From Pseudomonas sp. B21-023 (GTDB taxonomy: Bacteria > Pseudomonadota > Gammaproteobacteria > Pseudomonadales > Pseudomonadaceae), in NCBI RefSeq assembly GCF_024749165.1, contig NZ_CP087190.1, forward strand, positions 890,001-954,000: a stretch of DNA of 64,000 nucleotides, read 5' to 3'. Positions 22,141 through 31,608 of the stretch are shown here, piece by piece; within the stretch, counting starts at the first letter, position 1, and every line of letters starts with the position of its first letter. The notes beneath the pieces were generated by a model. That model searched no databases. It had not been told where the DNA came from and saw only the letters and a list, made by a program, of their open reading frames with translations. Made by a program: the position numbers and the translations under genes.

Positions 22141-24705
22141 ATGCGAATAGACCGACTGACCAGCAAGCTGCAACTCGCGTTATCCGATTCCCAATCCCTG
22201 GCCGTGGGCATGGACCACCCGGCCATCGAGCCCCTGCACCTGCTGCAGGCGCTGATCGACCAGCAGGGCGGCTCGATCAAGCCGCTGCTGATGCAGGTCG
22301 GCTTCGACGTCAACAGCCTGCGCAAGGCGCTGACCAAAGAGCTTGACCAACTGCCGAAAATCCAGAACCCCACCGGCGACGTGAACATGTCCCAGGACCT
22401 GGCGCGCCTGCTCAACCAGGCTGACCGCCTGGCCCAGCAGAAGGGTGACCAGTTCATCTCCAGCGAGCTGGTGCTGCTCGCCGCCATGGACGAGAACAGC
22501 AAGGTTGGCAAGTTGCTGCTCGGCCAGGGCGTGAGCAAGAAGGCCCTGGAAAACGCCATCAACAACCTGCGCGGCGGCGCGGCAGTGAACGACGCCAACG
22601 CCGAGGAATCGCGCCAGGCCCTGGACAAGTACACCGTCGACCTGACCAAGCGCGCCGAGGAAGGCAAGCTCGACCCGGTAATCGGCCGTGACGACGAGAT
22701 CCGCCGCACCATCCAGGTGCTGCAACGCCGTACCAAGAACAACCCGGTGTTGATCGGTGAGCCCGGTGTGGGCAAGACCGCCATCGCCGAAGGCCTGGCC
22801 CAGCGCATCATCAACGGCGAAGTGCCCGATGGCCTCAAGGGCAAGCGCCTGCTGGCGCTGGACATGGGCGCGCTGATCGCCGGCGCCAAGTACCGCGGCG
22901 AATTCGAAGAGCGCCTCAAAGGCCTGCTCAACGAACTGAGCAAGCAGGAAGGCCAGATCATCCTGTTCATTGATGAGCTGCACACCATGGTCGGCGCCGG
23001 CAAGGGCGAAGGCGCCATGGACGCCGGCAACATGCTCAAGCCGGCCCTGGCCCGTGGCGAACTGCACTGCGTAGGCGCCACCACGCTCAACGAGTACCGC
23101 CAGTTCATCGAGAAGGACGCAGCCCTCGAGCGCCGTTTCCAGAAGGTGCTGGTCGAAGAGCCGAGTGAGGAAGACACCATCGCCATCCTGCGCGGCCTGA
23201 AAGAGCGCTATGAAGTGCACCACAAGGTGGCCATCACCGACGGCGCGATCATTGCCGCGGCCAAGCTCAGCCACCGCTACATCACCGACCGTCAGCTGCC
23301 GGACAAGGCCATCGACCTGATCGACGAAGCCGCCAGCCGCATCCGCATGGAGATCGACTCCAAGCCGGAGGTGCTCGACCGCCTCGACCGGCGCCTGATC
23401 CAGCTGAAGGTGGAATCCCAGGCGCTGAAGAAGGAAGAAGACGAAGCGGCGAAGAAACGCCTGGAAAAACTGACCGAGGAAATCGAGCGTCTGGAGCGCG
23501 AGTATTCCGACCTCGAAGAAATCTGGGCCTCGGAAAAGGCCGAGGTGCAAGGTTCGGCGCAGATCCAGCAGAAGATCGAGCAGGCCCGCCAGGAACTGGA
23601 AGCCGCGCGCCGCAAGGGCGACCTCAGCCGCATGGCCGAGCTGCAGTACGGGGTGATCCCGGACCTGGAGCGCAGCCTGCAGATGGTCGACCAGCACGGC
23701 AAGACCGACAACCAGCTGCTGCGCAACAAGGTCACCGAGGAAGAGATTGCCGAAGTGGTGTCCAAGTGGACCGGAATCCCGGTGGCGAAGATGCTCGAAG
23801 GCGAGCGTGAGAAGCTGCTGAAGATGGAAAGCCTGCTGCACGAACGGGTGATCGGCCAGGACGAGGCGGTGACCGCCGTGGCCAACGCCGTGCGCCGTTC
23901 CCGCGCCGGGCTGTCCGACCCGAACCGCCCGAGCGGCTCGTTCCTGTTCCTTGGGCCCACCGGGGTGGGCAAGACCGAACTGTGCAAGGCGCTGGCCGAG
24001 TTCCTCTTCGACACCGAAGAGGCCATGGTGCGCATCGACATGTCCGAGTTCATGGAGAAACACTCCGTGGCGCGTCTGATCGGTGCCCCGCCAGGGTACG
24101 TGGGCTATGAAGAGGGCGGTTACCTGACCGAGGCCGTGCGCCGCAAGCCGTACTCGGTGGTGCTGCTCGACGAGGTGGAAAAAGCCCACCCGGATGTGTT
24201 CAACGTGCTGCTGCAGGTGCTGGAGGATGGTCGCCTGACCGACAGCCACGGCCGCACCGTGGACTTCCGCAACACCGTGATCGTGATGACCTCCAACCTG
24301 GGCTCGGCGCAGATCCAGGAACTGGCCGGTGACCGCGAAGCGCAGCGTGCGGCAGTGATGGACGCGGTGGGCGCGCACTTCCGCCCGGAGTTCATCAACC
24401 GCATCGACGAAGTGGTGGTGTTCGAACCGCTGGGCCGCGAGCAGATCGCCGGTATCACCGAGATCCAGCTTGGCCGTTTGCGTGGTCGCCTGGCCGAGCG
24501 CGAGCTGTCGCTGAGCCTGAGCCCGGAGGCGTTGGACAAGCTGATTGCCGTCGGTTACGACCCGGTGTATGGCGCACGCCCGTTGAAGCGTGCGATCCAG
24601 CGCTGGATCGAGAACCCGCTGGCGCAGTTGATCCTGGCGGGCGAGTTCCTGCCGGGTGCGGCGATTACCGCGAAGGTGGAGGGCGACGAGATCGTCTTTG
24701 GCTGA
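22141..24705 (+). CDS. clpB: ATP-dependent disaggregase ClpB
   Basis: 854-aa Hsp100 chaperone that, with DnaK, pulls apart protein aggregates. The layout is an N-domain (residues 1-145), NBD1 with Walker [14 protein letters not shown] (about 206-218), a coiled-coil M-domain rich in Glu/Lys (about 410-525), NBD2 with Walker [14 protein letters not shown] (about 605-617) and a C-terminal domain. The length matches the family. A ribosome site (AAAGGAAGG) precedes the ATG. A heat-shock-like promoter lies upstream and a terminator directly downstream. Confidence 0.98.
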   Translation: MRIDRLTSKLQLALSDSQSLAVGMDHPAIEPLHLLQALIDQQGGSIKPLLMQVGFDVNSLRKALTKELDQLPKIQNPTGDVNMSQDLARLLNQADRLAQQKGDQFISSELVLLAAMDENSKVGKLLLGQGVSKKALENAINNLRGGAAVNDANAEESRQALDKYTVDLTKRAEEGKLDPVIGRDDEIRRTIQVLQRRTKNNPVLIGEPGVGKTAIAEGLAQRIINGEVPDGLKGKRLLALDMGALIAGAKYRGEFEERLKGLLNELSKQEGQIILFIDELHTMVGAGKGEGAMDAGNMLKPALARGELHCVGATTLNEYRQFIEKDAALERRFQKVLVEEPSEEDTIAILRGLKERYEVHHKVAITDGAIIAAAKLSHRYITDRQLPDKAIDLIDEAASRIRMEIDSKPEVLDRLDRRLIQLKVESQALKKEEDEAAKKRLEKLTEEIERLEREYSDLEEIWASEKAEVQGSAQIQQKIEQARQELEAARRKGDLSRMAELQYGVIPDLERSLQMVDQHGKTDNQLLRNKVTEEEIAEVVSKWTGIPVAKMLEGEREKLLKMESLLHERVIGQDEAVTAVANAVRRSRAGLSDPNRPSGSFLFLGPTGVGKTELCKALAEFLFDTEEAMVRIDMSEFMEKHSVARLIGAPPGYVGYEEGGYLTEAVRRKPYSVVLLDEVEKAHPDVFNVLLQVLEDGRLTDSHGRTVDFRNTVIVMTSNLGSAQIQELAGDREAQRAAVMDAVGAHFRPEFINRIDEVVVFEPLGREQIAGITEIQLGRLRGRLAERELSLSLSPEALDKLIAVGYDPVYGARPLKRAIQRWIENPLAQLILAGEFLPGAAITAKVEGDEIVFG

Positions 24706-24721
24706 CCTGCAGTAAACGAAG

Positions 24722-24747
24722 AGCCCCGCGTCAGCGGGGCTTTTTTA
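24722..24747 (+). terminator. clpB terminator
   Basis: AGCCCCGC-GTCA-GCGGGGCT, a perfect 8-bp stem followed by six T, 17 nt after the clpB stop. Confidence 0.93.
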
Positions 24748-24762
24748 TGTGTGCTGTCCGGC

Positions 24763-24845
24763 CGTATCGCGGGGCAAGCCCGCTCCCACGCCGATCTGCG
24801 CCAGAAGATACCCAATGCGTGGGAGCGGGCTTGCCCCGCGATAAG
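24763..24845. repeat. Inverted repeat pair of the CGGGGCAAGCCCGCTCCCAC type
   Basis: A second REP subfamily: TCGCGGGGCAAGCCCGCTCC (24768-24787) and its mirror GGAGCGGGCTTGCCCCGCGA (about 24822-24841) form a long imperfect palindrome. A single copy of the same subtype is at 58916-58943. Confidence 0.85.
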
Positions 24846-25038
24846 GCCAGTGCAGGCAGCGCAAACCCCTGATTTTCCGGCTTCCCAGCTAACTTGCTGA
24901 AAATTTTGAAAAAAGTGCTTGCACAAAAATCAGAGTGCCCCTAATATTCGCCCCGCTGTCAGGCACTGAGCAGATCGCCAGCAACACCGACGATCTGAAA
25001 ATAACTTACAAATCAGTAAGTTGAACGAAAAAAAGTGG

Positions 25039-25066
25039 TTGACAAGCAAAACGAAGAATGTAGAAT
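25039..25066 (+). promoter_or_regulatory. Promoter of the tRNA-Asn-Pro-Lys operon
   Basis: Perfect -35 TTGACA at 25039-25044, a 16-nt spacer, and TAGAAT at 25061-25066. An AT-rich stretch lies just upstream (24905-25035). It lies about 90 nt before the first tRNA. The gap 24850-25160 has no other gene. Confidence 0.75.
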
Positions 25067-25160
25067 AGCCGGCCTCAGCAGCGACAACGCGAAAGCGGAT
25101 AGCCAAAGAGATCGAAGCTAACACAGGCTTCGAAGCAGTAAAGATGTACCGAAGTTCAGT

Positions 25161-25236
25161 TCCGCGATAGCTCAGTCGGTAGAGCAAATGACTGTTAATC
25201 ATTGGGTCCCTGGTTCGAGTCCAGGTCGCGGAGCCA
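25161..25236 (+). tRNA. tRNA-Asn (GTT)
   Basis: 76-nt cloverleaf beginning TCCGCGATAGCTCAGTCGG, with anticodon GTT (ACTGTTAATC), T-arm GGTTCGAGTCC and encoded CCA. First of three clustered tRNAs. Confidence 0.97.
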
Positions 25237-25240
25237 ATCT

Positions 25241-25317
25241 CGGGGTGTAGCGCAGTCCGGTAGCGCGCCTGCTTTGGGAGCAGGATGTCAGGAGTTCGAA
25301 TCCCCTCACCCCGACCA
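25241..25317 (+). tRNA. tRNA-Pro (TGG)
   Basis: 77-nt tRNA beginning CGGGGTGTAGCGCAG, with anticodon TGG (CTTTGGGAG), T-arm GAGTTCGAATC and encoded CCA, four nt after tRNA-Asn. Confidence 0.97.
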
Positions 25318-25323
25318 TTTTCC

Positions 25324-25399
25324 GGGTCGTTAGCTCAGTTGGTAGAGCAGTTGGCTTTTAACCAATTGGTCGTAGGTTCGAATCCTACACGACCCACCA
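25324..25399 (+). tRNA. tRNA-Lys (TTT)
   Basis: 76-nt tRNA beginning GGGTCGTTAGCTCAG, with anticodon TTT (GCTTTTAACC), T-arm AGGTTCGAATCCT and encoded CCA. Last in the cluster, followed by a terminator. Confidence 0.97.
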
Positions 25400-25402
25400 T
25401 GT

Positions 25403-25436
25403 AAAAAGGGCATCTCGAATGAGATGCCCTTTTTCT
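25403..25436 (+). terminator. tRNA operon terminator
   Basis: AAAAAGGGCATCTC-GAAT-GAGATGCCCTTTTT: a perfect GC-rich stem followed by T-rich sequence, three nt after tRNA-Lys. Confidence 0.95.
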
Positions 25437-25502
25437 TTTGTCCGCGATTTATATCCCCGCCCTTTGCTACCCTGTGGCCTTCGCCCGCAGGAGCGCCCGC
25501 GC

Positions 25503-26039
25503 ATGCCACTCAAAGCCAGTGTTTTCATTGCCACCAGCCTGGATGGCTTTATCGCCCGCGAAGACGGCGGCCTCGATTGGTTGATGGGGGCGACTCAGTC
25601 CAGCGACGACCATGGCTATGCCGGTTTCATGGCGGGCGTCGATACGTTGGTAATGGGGCGCGGCACCTTCGACAAGGTCATGACCTTTGGTGAGTGGCCG
25701 TACCCTGATACGCGAGTGGTGGTGGTCAGCAGTACGCTCGAGGCACTGCCCAGGGGTGTGTCAGGGCGCGTCGAGCTGCATCCGGGGCCGATCCCGGCGT
25801 TGCTCGAACACCTGCAGGCCACGGGCGCAAAGAGCCTGTACCTGGATGGCGGCAAGCTGATTCAGGGGTTCTTGCGCGAGGGGCTGGTGGATGAGCTGAC
25901 CATCACCCGCATCCCCGTGCTGCTGGGGCAGGGGATACCGTTGTTCGGCGAGTTGGCGAAGGATGTGCTGTTGCAGCACATGAAGACGACCAGTTACGAG
26001 AGTGGGTTCGTGCAGAGCACGTATCGCGTGGTCAGATAA
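25503..26039 (+). CDS. RibD C-terminal/dihydrofolate reductase-fold family protein
   Basis: 178-aa protein of the YwjB/YyaP-like group with the RibD-C (DHFR-like) fold. It starts MPLKASVFIATSLDGFIAR and contains the family's YLDGGKLIQGFL and ITRIPVLLGQGIPLF segments. It is likely a cytosolic NADPH-dependent reductase of unknown substrate. The start at 25503 removes an N-terminal extension that would run into the tRNA terminator. It stands alone between tRNA genes and REP elements. Confidence 0.85.
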   Translation: MPLKASVFIATSLDGFIAREDGGLDWLMGATQSSDDHGYAGFMAGVDTLVMGRGTFDKVMTFGEWPYPDTRVVVVSSTLEALPRGVSGRVELHPGPIPALLEHLQATGAKSLYLDGGKLIQGFLREGLVDELTITRIPVLLGQGIPLFGELAKDVLLQHMKTTSYESGFVQSTYRVVR

Positions 26040-26049
26040 ATCGCGTCAA

Positions 26050-26125
26050 GGCCATCGCTGGCAAGCCAGCTCCCACAGGAGCGCGCATCCTTGTGGGAGC
26101 TGGCTTGTCGTGGCGACGAACCGCA
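26050..26125. repeat. REP pair upstream of the ndh 3' end
   Basis: CATCGCTGGCAAGCCAGCTC (26053-26072) faces TTGTGGGAGCTGGCTTGTCG (about 26091-26110): an inverted REP pair in a convergent intergenic region. Confidence 0.8.
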
Positions 26126-26163
26126 GCGAAAGGGCTGCAAAGCAGCCCCAGGATCTTGAATCC

Positions 26164-27459
26164 TCAGTGCAGCTTCAGACGCGGCTCAGTGCCCCGGCCA
26201 ATCTTGCTGCCCAGCATCAGCATCAAGGTGCGGAAGGTCCCGTACAGCGCCATCTGGTGCATCCGATACAGCGACACATAGAACATCCGCGCCAACCAGC
26301 CCTCCAGCTTCACGCTGCCCATCAGGTTACCCATCAAGTTGCCCACCGCCGAGAAGCGCGACAGCGATACCAGCGAGCCGTAGTCCTTGTACTCGTAGGT
26401 TGGCAGCGGTTTGTTCTCCAGGCGCAGCTTGAGGCTCTTGGCCAGCAGCGAGGCCTGCTGGTGCGCGGCCTGGGCCCGTGGCGGCACGTTGCGGTCGGTG
26501 CCCGGCTGCGGGCAGGCGGCGCAGTCGCCGAAGGCGAAGATGTTGTCGTCCAGGGTGCTCTGCAGGGTCGGGCGCACCACCAGCTGGTTGATGCGATTGG
26601 TTTCCAGGCCGTCGATGTCCTTGAGGAAGCCCGGCGCGCGAATGCCCGCCGCCCAGACCTTCAAGCTGGCCTGGATGACTTCGCCCGAGGCGGTCTTCAG
26701 GCCATCGGCGGTCACTTCGCTGACCGCGGCGTTGGTCATCACCGTCACCCCGAGTTTTTCCAGGGTCTTGTGCACCGGCACGCTGATGCGCTCCGGCAGC
26801 GCCGGCAACACCCGTGGGCCCGCTTCGATGAGGGTGATGTGCATGTCTTTCGGCTGGATCTTGTCCAGACCATAGGCTGCCAGCTCGTGGGCGGCGTTGT
26901 GCAGCTCGGCCGCCAGCTCCACGCCGGTGGCACCGGCGCCGACGATGGCCACGCTGATCTGCTCGCTGGCCACATCACCCGCGTGGGCGCGCAGGTAGTG
27001 GTTGAGCAGTTGCTGATGGAAGCGCTCGGCCTGCTTGCGGCTGTCGAGGAACAGGCAGTGCTGCGCCGCGCCGAGGGTGCCGAAGTCGTTGGTGTTGCTG
27101 CCCACGGCGATCACCAGGGTGTCGTAGCCGATGGTGCGCGCAGGCAGCAGCTCACGGCCCTCGTCGTCGAGGGTCGCGGCCAGCTGGATCAGTTTGCTTT
27201 CGCGGTCCAGGCCGCTCATGCGCCCCATCTGGAAGTTGAAGTGGTTCCACTTGGCCTGGGCCACGTAGTTCAGTTCGTCTTCCGAGGAGTTCAGCGAGCC
27301 GGCCGCCACTTCGTGCAGCAGTGGCTTCCAGATGTGCGTCAGGTTGGCATCAACCAGGGTGATCTCGGCCTGTTTGCGCTTGCCCAGGCTTTTACCCAGG
27401 CGGGTCGCCAGTTCCAGGCCGCCGGCGCCGCCGCCGACAATCACGATGCGATGAGTCAT
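26164..27459 (-). CDS. ndh: Type II NADH dehydrogenase
   Basis: 431-aa single-subunit NADH:quinone oxidoreductase at the inner membrane. It transfers electrons from NADH to the quinone pool without pumping protons. The first dinucleotide fold is at IVIVGGGAGGLELATRLG (residues about 5-22), the second near IVGAGATGVELAAEL (about 165-180). The FAD-binding segment FAFGDCAACPQPG lies near residue 310. The length matches bacterial NDH-2. It reads towards the tRNA cluster; a DUF3094 gene precedes it. Confidence 0.95.
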   Translation of the reverse strand: MTHRIVIVGGGAGGLELATRLGKSLGKRKQAEITLVDANLTHIWKPLLHEVAAGSLNSSEDELNYVAQAKWNHFNFQMGRMSGLDRESKLIQLAATLDDEGRELLPARTIGYDTLVIAVGSNTNDFGTLGAAQHCLFLDSRKQAERFHQQLLNHYLRAHAGDVASEQISVAIVGAGATGVELAAELHNAAHELAAYGLDKIQPKDMHITLIEAGPRVLPALPERISVPVHKTLEKLGVTVMTNAAVSEVTADGLKTASGEVIQASLKVWAAGIRAPGFLKDIDGLETNRINQLVVRPTLQSTLDDNIFAFGDCAACPQPGTDRNVPPRAQAAHQQASLLAKSLKLRLENKPLPTYEYKDYGSLVSLSRFSAVGNLMGNLMGSVKLEGWLARMFYVSLYRMHQMALYGTFRTLMLMLGSKIGRGTEPRLKLH

Positions 27460-27543
27460 GGGGATATCTCACAAGTTTTACGGAATTCGTGGACACAAGG
27501 TCCGGCCGCATCCGGCATGAGAGGCGGGCGAGCGCGAGGCAGC

Positions 27544-27717
27544 TCATAGCACCAGTCCACTCAGCAGGCGGCTCAACAGGCCCAGACCGATGGTCACGGC
27601 CACCACCAGCAGCAGGAGCAGCCACGGCCGGAAGGGCCGGCGCTCGACTTGATGCTGGGGGGCGCTCAGATACTCATCGACGCGACGCTGATCTTCAGGA
27701 TTCAGGCGGCTGGTCAT
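27544..27717 (-). CDS. DUF3094-family small membrane protein
   Basis: 57-aa protein starting MTSRLNPEDQRRVDEYLSAP, with a single C-terminal membrane helix (about residues 33-55, LLLLLVVAVTIGLGLLSRLL). It is recognisable as the DUF3094 family found next to ndh in Pseudomonas. Function unknown. A longer frame exists upstream but lacks family similarity. Confidence 0.82.
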   Translation of the reverse strand: MTSRLNPEDQRRVDEYLSAPQHQVERRPFRPWLLLLLVVAVTIGLGLLSRLLSGLVL

Positions 27718-27849
27718 GGTGGGCCTCGTCAGATAGACGTTCGTGACTGCGTGCACGCCACAGCGCTCACGCAAACGCATGGGTCGAATGATAATGCTTT
27801 CTATCCCTGGCGCCGAGTGTACGTGATCGCAAAGACACCCGGCACTGGA

Positions 27850-28479
27850 TCAAAGACTGATGCCTACGTCGAACACGATGCTGCGCCCCAGGTTGCCGCG
27901 CAGGAAATCCGGCGCGTCCGGGTGGGCGAACAGCACCCGGGCGAAAGTCGGCCCCACCAGCGACAGCGACCGCCAGCCCTGGCGCAGGTACTCGGTGGGC
28001 GGCGGGAAATGGCTGTTGAGGTCGAGCACTTCGCGCTTGAGGCTGGCGAAGGCGATGATGTCCAGCTCGCTCAGGTCCAGCCCGCGCTCGCGGTAGTTGT
28101 GCGACTTCTTGCGCAGGGTCGGCGCCAGGCGCGCCAGCAGCTCCTGGGCGCTGATGCGCCGGGGCCGCTGCTCGCGGCGCACCAGCTGGGCCAGGGAGAA
28201 GGCGCTGCGCCGCCGTTGCAGCTCCTCGCGCCATTCATCGTTGAGCCGGCGGCCCTCGTCGAGCACGAAGAACACCTCGAACGCCGCGTCGCGGAACAGC
28301 ACGTCCGGTGGCTCTTGCCCGGCCGGGGTGAAGTCCTCGCTGCGGTAGGGGATGTTCAGCCCTTGCAGCAGGCGCTGGCAAACCCAACGCTCGCGCTCCC
28401 ATTTGCGGGCATTGGACAGGAACGCATTGGCTTGCTCGGCCTGGATGGTAAGCAGGCGCAGGTAGTCTGAGTCATCCAT
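27850..28479 (-). CDS. DUF1780-family protein
   Basis: 209-aa soluble protein starting MDDSDYLRLLTIQAEQANAF and ending SIVFDVGISL; it matches what I recall of the Pseudomonas-restricted DUF1780 family. Rich in Arg/Glu helices (NDEWREELQRRRSAFSLAQL). Function unknown. An upstream in-frame extension was discarded because it overlaps the neighbouring membrane-protein gene. Confidence 0.82.
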   Translation of the reverse strand: MDDSDYLRLLTIQAEQANAFLSNARKWERERWVCQRLLQGLNIPYRSEDFTPAGQEPPDVLFRDAAFEVFFVLDEGRRLNDEWREELQRRRSAFSLAQLVRREQRPRRISAQELLARLAPTLRKKSHNYRERGLDLSELDIIAFASLKREVLDLNSHFPPPTEYLRQGWRSLSLVGPTFARVLFAHPDAPDFLRGNLGRSIVFDVGISL

Positions 28480-28534
28480 GGGGACAAGCTTAGTCGCTAA
28501 TTGATGACGGTAAGATGCTGTTTGTGCGTAGGAA

Positions 28535-28984
28535 TCAGCCCAGCACCAGCCATTGCTGCACCACCCCCAGCAGATGCAACAGCCCGCCACCCAAACAAAT
28601 GGCCGAACTGACCGCGATGAACCGTCGGCTGCGCCCGGTGCCGGCCAGCACCAGCGGCCCCAGCAGGCCCCGCGCCAGGTACACCAGGGTGATCAGGCAG
28701 ATCATTGGCAACAGCAAGGGTAATGGGCGGATCAGCCCGGCCGCCGACAACGCATAGGCTGACCACCCCAGCAACACCGCCGCGATTGCCGCGGTGACCA
28801 GGGCCGGGTAGGCGCGCCCTTGCTCCGCCGCCCTGGCCATGCGCTCGCCGGCGCCGAACAAGCGGTACCAACGCGGGCCAACGGCGATCACCGCCAGGTG
28901 CAGCACGCCGGCGATGGCGCTGAACGCCGCGCCGAGCAGCAGCGGCAGGTTAAGTCCTTCAGGCATGGCGGACGCGTCCTGCAT
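28535..28984 (-). CDS. Hypothetical four-helix membrane protein
   Basis: 149-aa protein with about four membrane helices (near residues 15-35, 63-83, 88-110 and 125-147), including AAFSAIAGVLHLAVIAVGPRW. No function recognised; small inner-membrane proteins of this kind are common next to DUF1780 genes in the genus. The start could also be the ATG at 28966. It diverges from the following CbiM-like gene. Confidence 0.7.
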   Translation of the reverse strand: MQDASAMPEGLNLPLLLGAAFSAIAGVLHLAVIAVGPRWYRLFGAGERMARAAEQGRAYPALVTAAIAAVLLGWSAYALSAAGLIRPLPLLLPMICLITLVYLARGLLGPLVLAGTGRSRRFIAVSSAICLGGGLLHLLGVVQQWLVLG

Positions 28985-29052
28985 CGAAATGAGGTGCCAG
29001 CCTATAGCAACCGGCTGAAAGGGAGAATGGGTGTAGACTCAGGCTTGTCCAC

Positions 29053-29760
29053 ATGGCCGACAGGGATATTGTTCAGGTGATCAGCGCACAAGTCTTGTCC
29101 AGCACCAGCCTTACCCTTGGCTGGATAGGTTACGTGCCCCTGCTGATCTGGGCCGCCAGCCGCACCCGCTGGGTCGAGCTGTTCACTGACACCCGCCGCC
29201 AGCACCTGCTGTTCGGCACGGTGTTCTGCCTGTTCATACTCTGGCTGGTGCGCCGCGACTTCGATACCGGGGTGTCGTACCACTTCATTGGCATGACCGC
29301 CGTCACCCTGCTGCTGGACTGGCCATTGGCCGTGCTCGGCGGCTTTCTCGCCCAGCTTGGCCTGTTGCTGATGGGCCGCCAGGACCTCGCCGCCATCGGC
29401 GTCAACGGCCTGCTGATCGTCGGCCTGCCGGTGCTGGTCACCGAGGTGTGCGCGATCCTGGTCGAGCGCGCCCAGCCGCGTAACCTGTTCGTTTATATCT
29501 TCTGTTGCGGGTTTTTCCCGGCGGCGTTGACGGTGTTGCTGTGCCTGGCGGCGGGGTTGGGGGTGCTGTGGATGGACGAGCGTTTCGCCATGCCGGAATG
29601 GCTAAGCGACTTCGTTGGCTACCTATGGCTGATGATGTTCCCCGAGGCGTTCATCAATGGCACGGTGATCAGTGCGTTGGTGGTGTTCTGCCCGGAGTGG
29701 CTGGAGACCTTCAACCGCAGCCGCTATTTGCAGGCGCCGTGGAAGGATGAAGAGCGCTAA
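29053..29760 (+). CDS. CbiM-like energy-coupling-factor transporter permease
   Basis: 235-aa protein with about six to seven membrane helices. The pattern GIGYVPLL...SYHFIGMTAVTLLL...GVNGLLIVGLPVLV and the late MMFPEAFINGTVISAL fit the CbiM/NikM-like permease family (S component for cobalt/nickel), though no ATPase or CbiN partner is adjacent. The start is uncertain: GTG at 29077 gives a more usual N-terminus. Confidence 0.7.
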   Translation: MADRDIVQVISAQVLSSTSLTLGWIGYVPLLIWAASRTRWVELFTDTRRQHLLFGTVFCLFILWLVRRDFDTGVSYHFIGMTAVTLLLDWPLAVLGGFLAQLGLLLMGRQDLAAIGVNGLLIVGLPVLVTEVCAILVERAQPRNLFVYIFCCGFFPAALTVLLCLAAGLGVLWMDERFAMPEWLSDFVGYLWLMMFPEAFINGTVISALVVFCPEWLETFNRSRYLQAPWKDEER

Positions 29761-29772
29761 AGCGTTATCGAG

Positions 29773-29882
29773 TGGCCTCTTGCCGGCAAGCCGGCTCCCA
29801 CACCGACCGCGTAAACCTAAAGCCAAGCGCCGTCCCTGTGGGAGCTGGCTTGCCAGCGATGGGCCGCAACGCGGCCCCAGGA
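29773..29882. repeat. REP pair
   Basis: TTGCCGGCAAGCCGGCTCCC (29780-29799) and GTGGGAGCTGGCTTGCCAGC (about 29838-29857), inverted, between convergent genes. Confidence 0.85.
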
Positions 29883-29919
29883 TTCAAGCAGCAGCTGTTG
29901 TTAAGGCTGCGCGATCCGT

Positions 29920-30120
29920 TTAGTGCCGCGGCTCCAGATCCCCCGAATACAGCTCATCCTCGGACTCCTCCGCCCCGGCGATCTTATGCTCCTCGGCCGC
30001 CCAGGCGCCCAGGTCGATCAACTTGCAGCGGTCCGAGCAGAACGGCCGGAACGGGCTCTGCTCGCCCCATTCCACGGGCGCCCCGCAGGTCGGGCAATCA
30101 ACGGTCATCGGCTGGCTCAT
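29920..30120 (-). CDS. yacG: DNA gyrase inhibitor YacG
   Basis: 66-aa zinc-binding protein with the four-cysteine pattern CPTCG ... CSDRC at residues about 9-12 and 28-32, and the [12 protein letters not shown] segment. In E. coli it binds GyrB and inhibits gyrase. It is coupled to coaE (4-nt overlap) in the conserved pilD-coaE-yacG order. Confidence 0.94.
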   Translation of the reverse strand: MSQPMTVDCPTCGAPVEWGEQSPFRPFCSDRCKLIDLGAWAAEEHKIAGAEESEDELYSGDLEPRH

Positions 30121-30740
30121 GGCTGGCCTCCTCGTAAAGTCAGGTAAAAGTGGTGCAGGCGGTCGATTTCGTCGTGCAGCGATTGCAGGTCACGATCGTT
30201 GACCACCACGTCATCGGCATGGCGCAGGCGCTCTTCCCGGGCCAGCTGGGCCTTGAGAATCGCCTGCACCTGTTCCGCGCTGGTGTTGTCGCGGGCCAAG
30301 GTGCGTTGCACCTGCAACTCGGTCGGCGCGTCGATCACCAGGATGCGCTGGGTCTTCTGGTGCTGCCCCGACTCGATCAACAACGGCGAAACGTACACCG
30401 CATAGGGCGTCTCGGCCTTGGCCAGGTAGCTGAAGATCTCCTGGCCGATCAGCGGGTGCAGCAGTTGTTCCAGCCATTGCCGTTGGCTCGGGTCGGCGAA
30501 GATCAGCTGGCGCAGGGCGCCACGGTCGAGCTGGCCGTCCGCCTGCAGCACGCCGGCGCCAAAGCGCTCGACGATGCTGGCCAGGGCAGGGCGCCCCGGC
30601 TCGACGACCCAGCGCGCGGCCTGGTCGGCATCGACCAGGTGCACGCCCAGTTCGACGAAACGCTCGGCGGCGGCGCTCTTGCCGCTGCCGATGCCGCCAG
30701 TGAGGCCAAGAATCCAGGGGGTGAAGGGCGCTGTGCTCAT
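30117..30740 (-). CDS. coaE: Dephospho-CoA kinase
   Basis: 207-aa P-loop kinase adding the 3'-phosphate in the last step of coenzyme A synthesis. Walker [18 protein letters not shown] lies at residues about 13-29 and the conserved VDADQAAR at about 37-44. The length is typical. Its start touches the pilD stop and its end overlaps yacG. Confidence 0.95.
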   Translation of the reverse strand: MSTAPFTPWILGLTGGIGSGKSAAAERFVELGVHLVDADQAARWVVEPGRPALASIVERFGAGVLQADGQLDRGALRQLIFADPSQRQWLEQLLHPLIGQEIFSYLAKAETPYAVYVSPLLIESGQHQKTQRILVIDAPTELQVQRTLARDNTSAEQVQAILKAQLAREERLRHADDVVVNDRDLQSLHDEIDRLHHFYLTLRGGQP

Positions 30741-31606
30741 CAGGTTCCAAGCAGTTGCAGGTATGAGGCGACTATTTCATCACCCCAGAGCACTGCGATC
30801 CACCCCGCAATGGCCAGATAAGGCCCGAAAGGCAATGCCGCGCCCATTTGCGTGCGCTTGAAACGCACCAGGGTCAGCCCGATCAGCGCCCCTACCAAAG
30901 AGGCCAGCATCAAGGTCAGCGGCAGGATCTGCCAGCCGCCCCAGGCACCGAGCATGGCCAGCAGCTTGAAGTCGCCGAAGCCCATGCCCTCCTTGCCGGT
31001 GATCAGCTTGAAGACCCAGTACACCGACCACAAACTCAGGTAACCCGCCACCGCGCCCCACAGCGCATCGCTCAGCGGCACCAGCAGCCCGAAGGCGTTG
31101 CCGATCAATCCCAGCCACAACAGCGGCAGCACCAGCACATCCGGCAGCAACTGGTGCTCGGCATCGATCAGGCTCAAGGCGATCAATCCCCAGGTCAGCA
31201 GCATCACTGCCAGCGCCTCCACGCCTGGCCCGAAATGCCAAGCGACCAACAGCGACAGCAGCGCGGTGGCCAGCTCCACGAGTGGATAACGCGCATTGAT
31301 CCGTGCCTTGCACCCCGAGCAACGCCCACGCAAGGCCAGGTAACTCAGCACTGGAATGTTTTCCCACGTGCGAATCTGGCGCTGGCAGTGCGGGCAACGC
31401 GAAGCCGGCAGGCACAGGTCGAAGCGCTCATGCTCGGCCTGCGGCAGCCCCAGCACCTCCTGCGCCTCCCGCTGCCATTGGCGCTCGAGCATGATCGGCA
31501 GCCGGTACGCCAGCACATTGAGAAAACTGCCCACCAGCAGTCCCAGCACTGCGGCCAGGGCGTAGAAAAACGGCGGATGATCGACGATTACGGTCCAGGC
31601 ATTCAT
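30740..31606 (-). CDS. pilD: Prepilin peptidase / N-methyltransferase PilD
   Basis: 288-aa polytopic aspartyl protease that cleaves and N-methylates type IV pilins and type II secretion pseudopilins. It has the cytosolic tetra-cysteine site (CPHC at about 72-75, CSGC at about 97-100) and both catalytic Asp motifs ([11 protein letters not shown] near 147 and [11 protein letters not shown] near 211). Its substrates should include PilA and the minor pilins encoded elsewhere in the window. Confidence 0.96.
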   Translation of the reverse strand: MNAWTVIVDHPPFFYALAAVLGLLVGSFLNVLAYRLPIMLERQWQREAQEVLGLPQAEHERFDLCLPASRCPHCQRQIRTWENIPVLSYLALRGRCSGCKARINARYPLVELATALLSLLVAWHFGPGVEALAVMLLTWGLIALSLIDAEHQLLPDVLVLPLLWLGLIGNAFGLLVPLSDALWGAVAGYLSLWSVYWVFKLITGKEGMGFGDFKLLAMLGAWGGWQILPLTLMLASLVGALIGLTLVRFKRTQMGAALPFGPYLAIAGWIAVLWGDEIVASYLQLLGT

Positions 31607-31608
31607 GT

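Noticed and set aside
22180..24378. 732-aa minus-strand ORF opposite clpB
   Set aside because: Shadow of clpB with no recognisable domain.
26002..27549. 515-aa plus-strand ORF opposite ndh
   Set aside because: Runs through REP elements and antisense to a clear NADH dehydrogenase.
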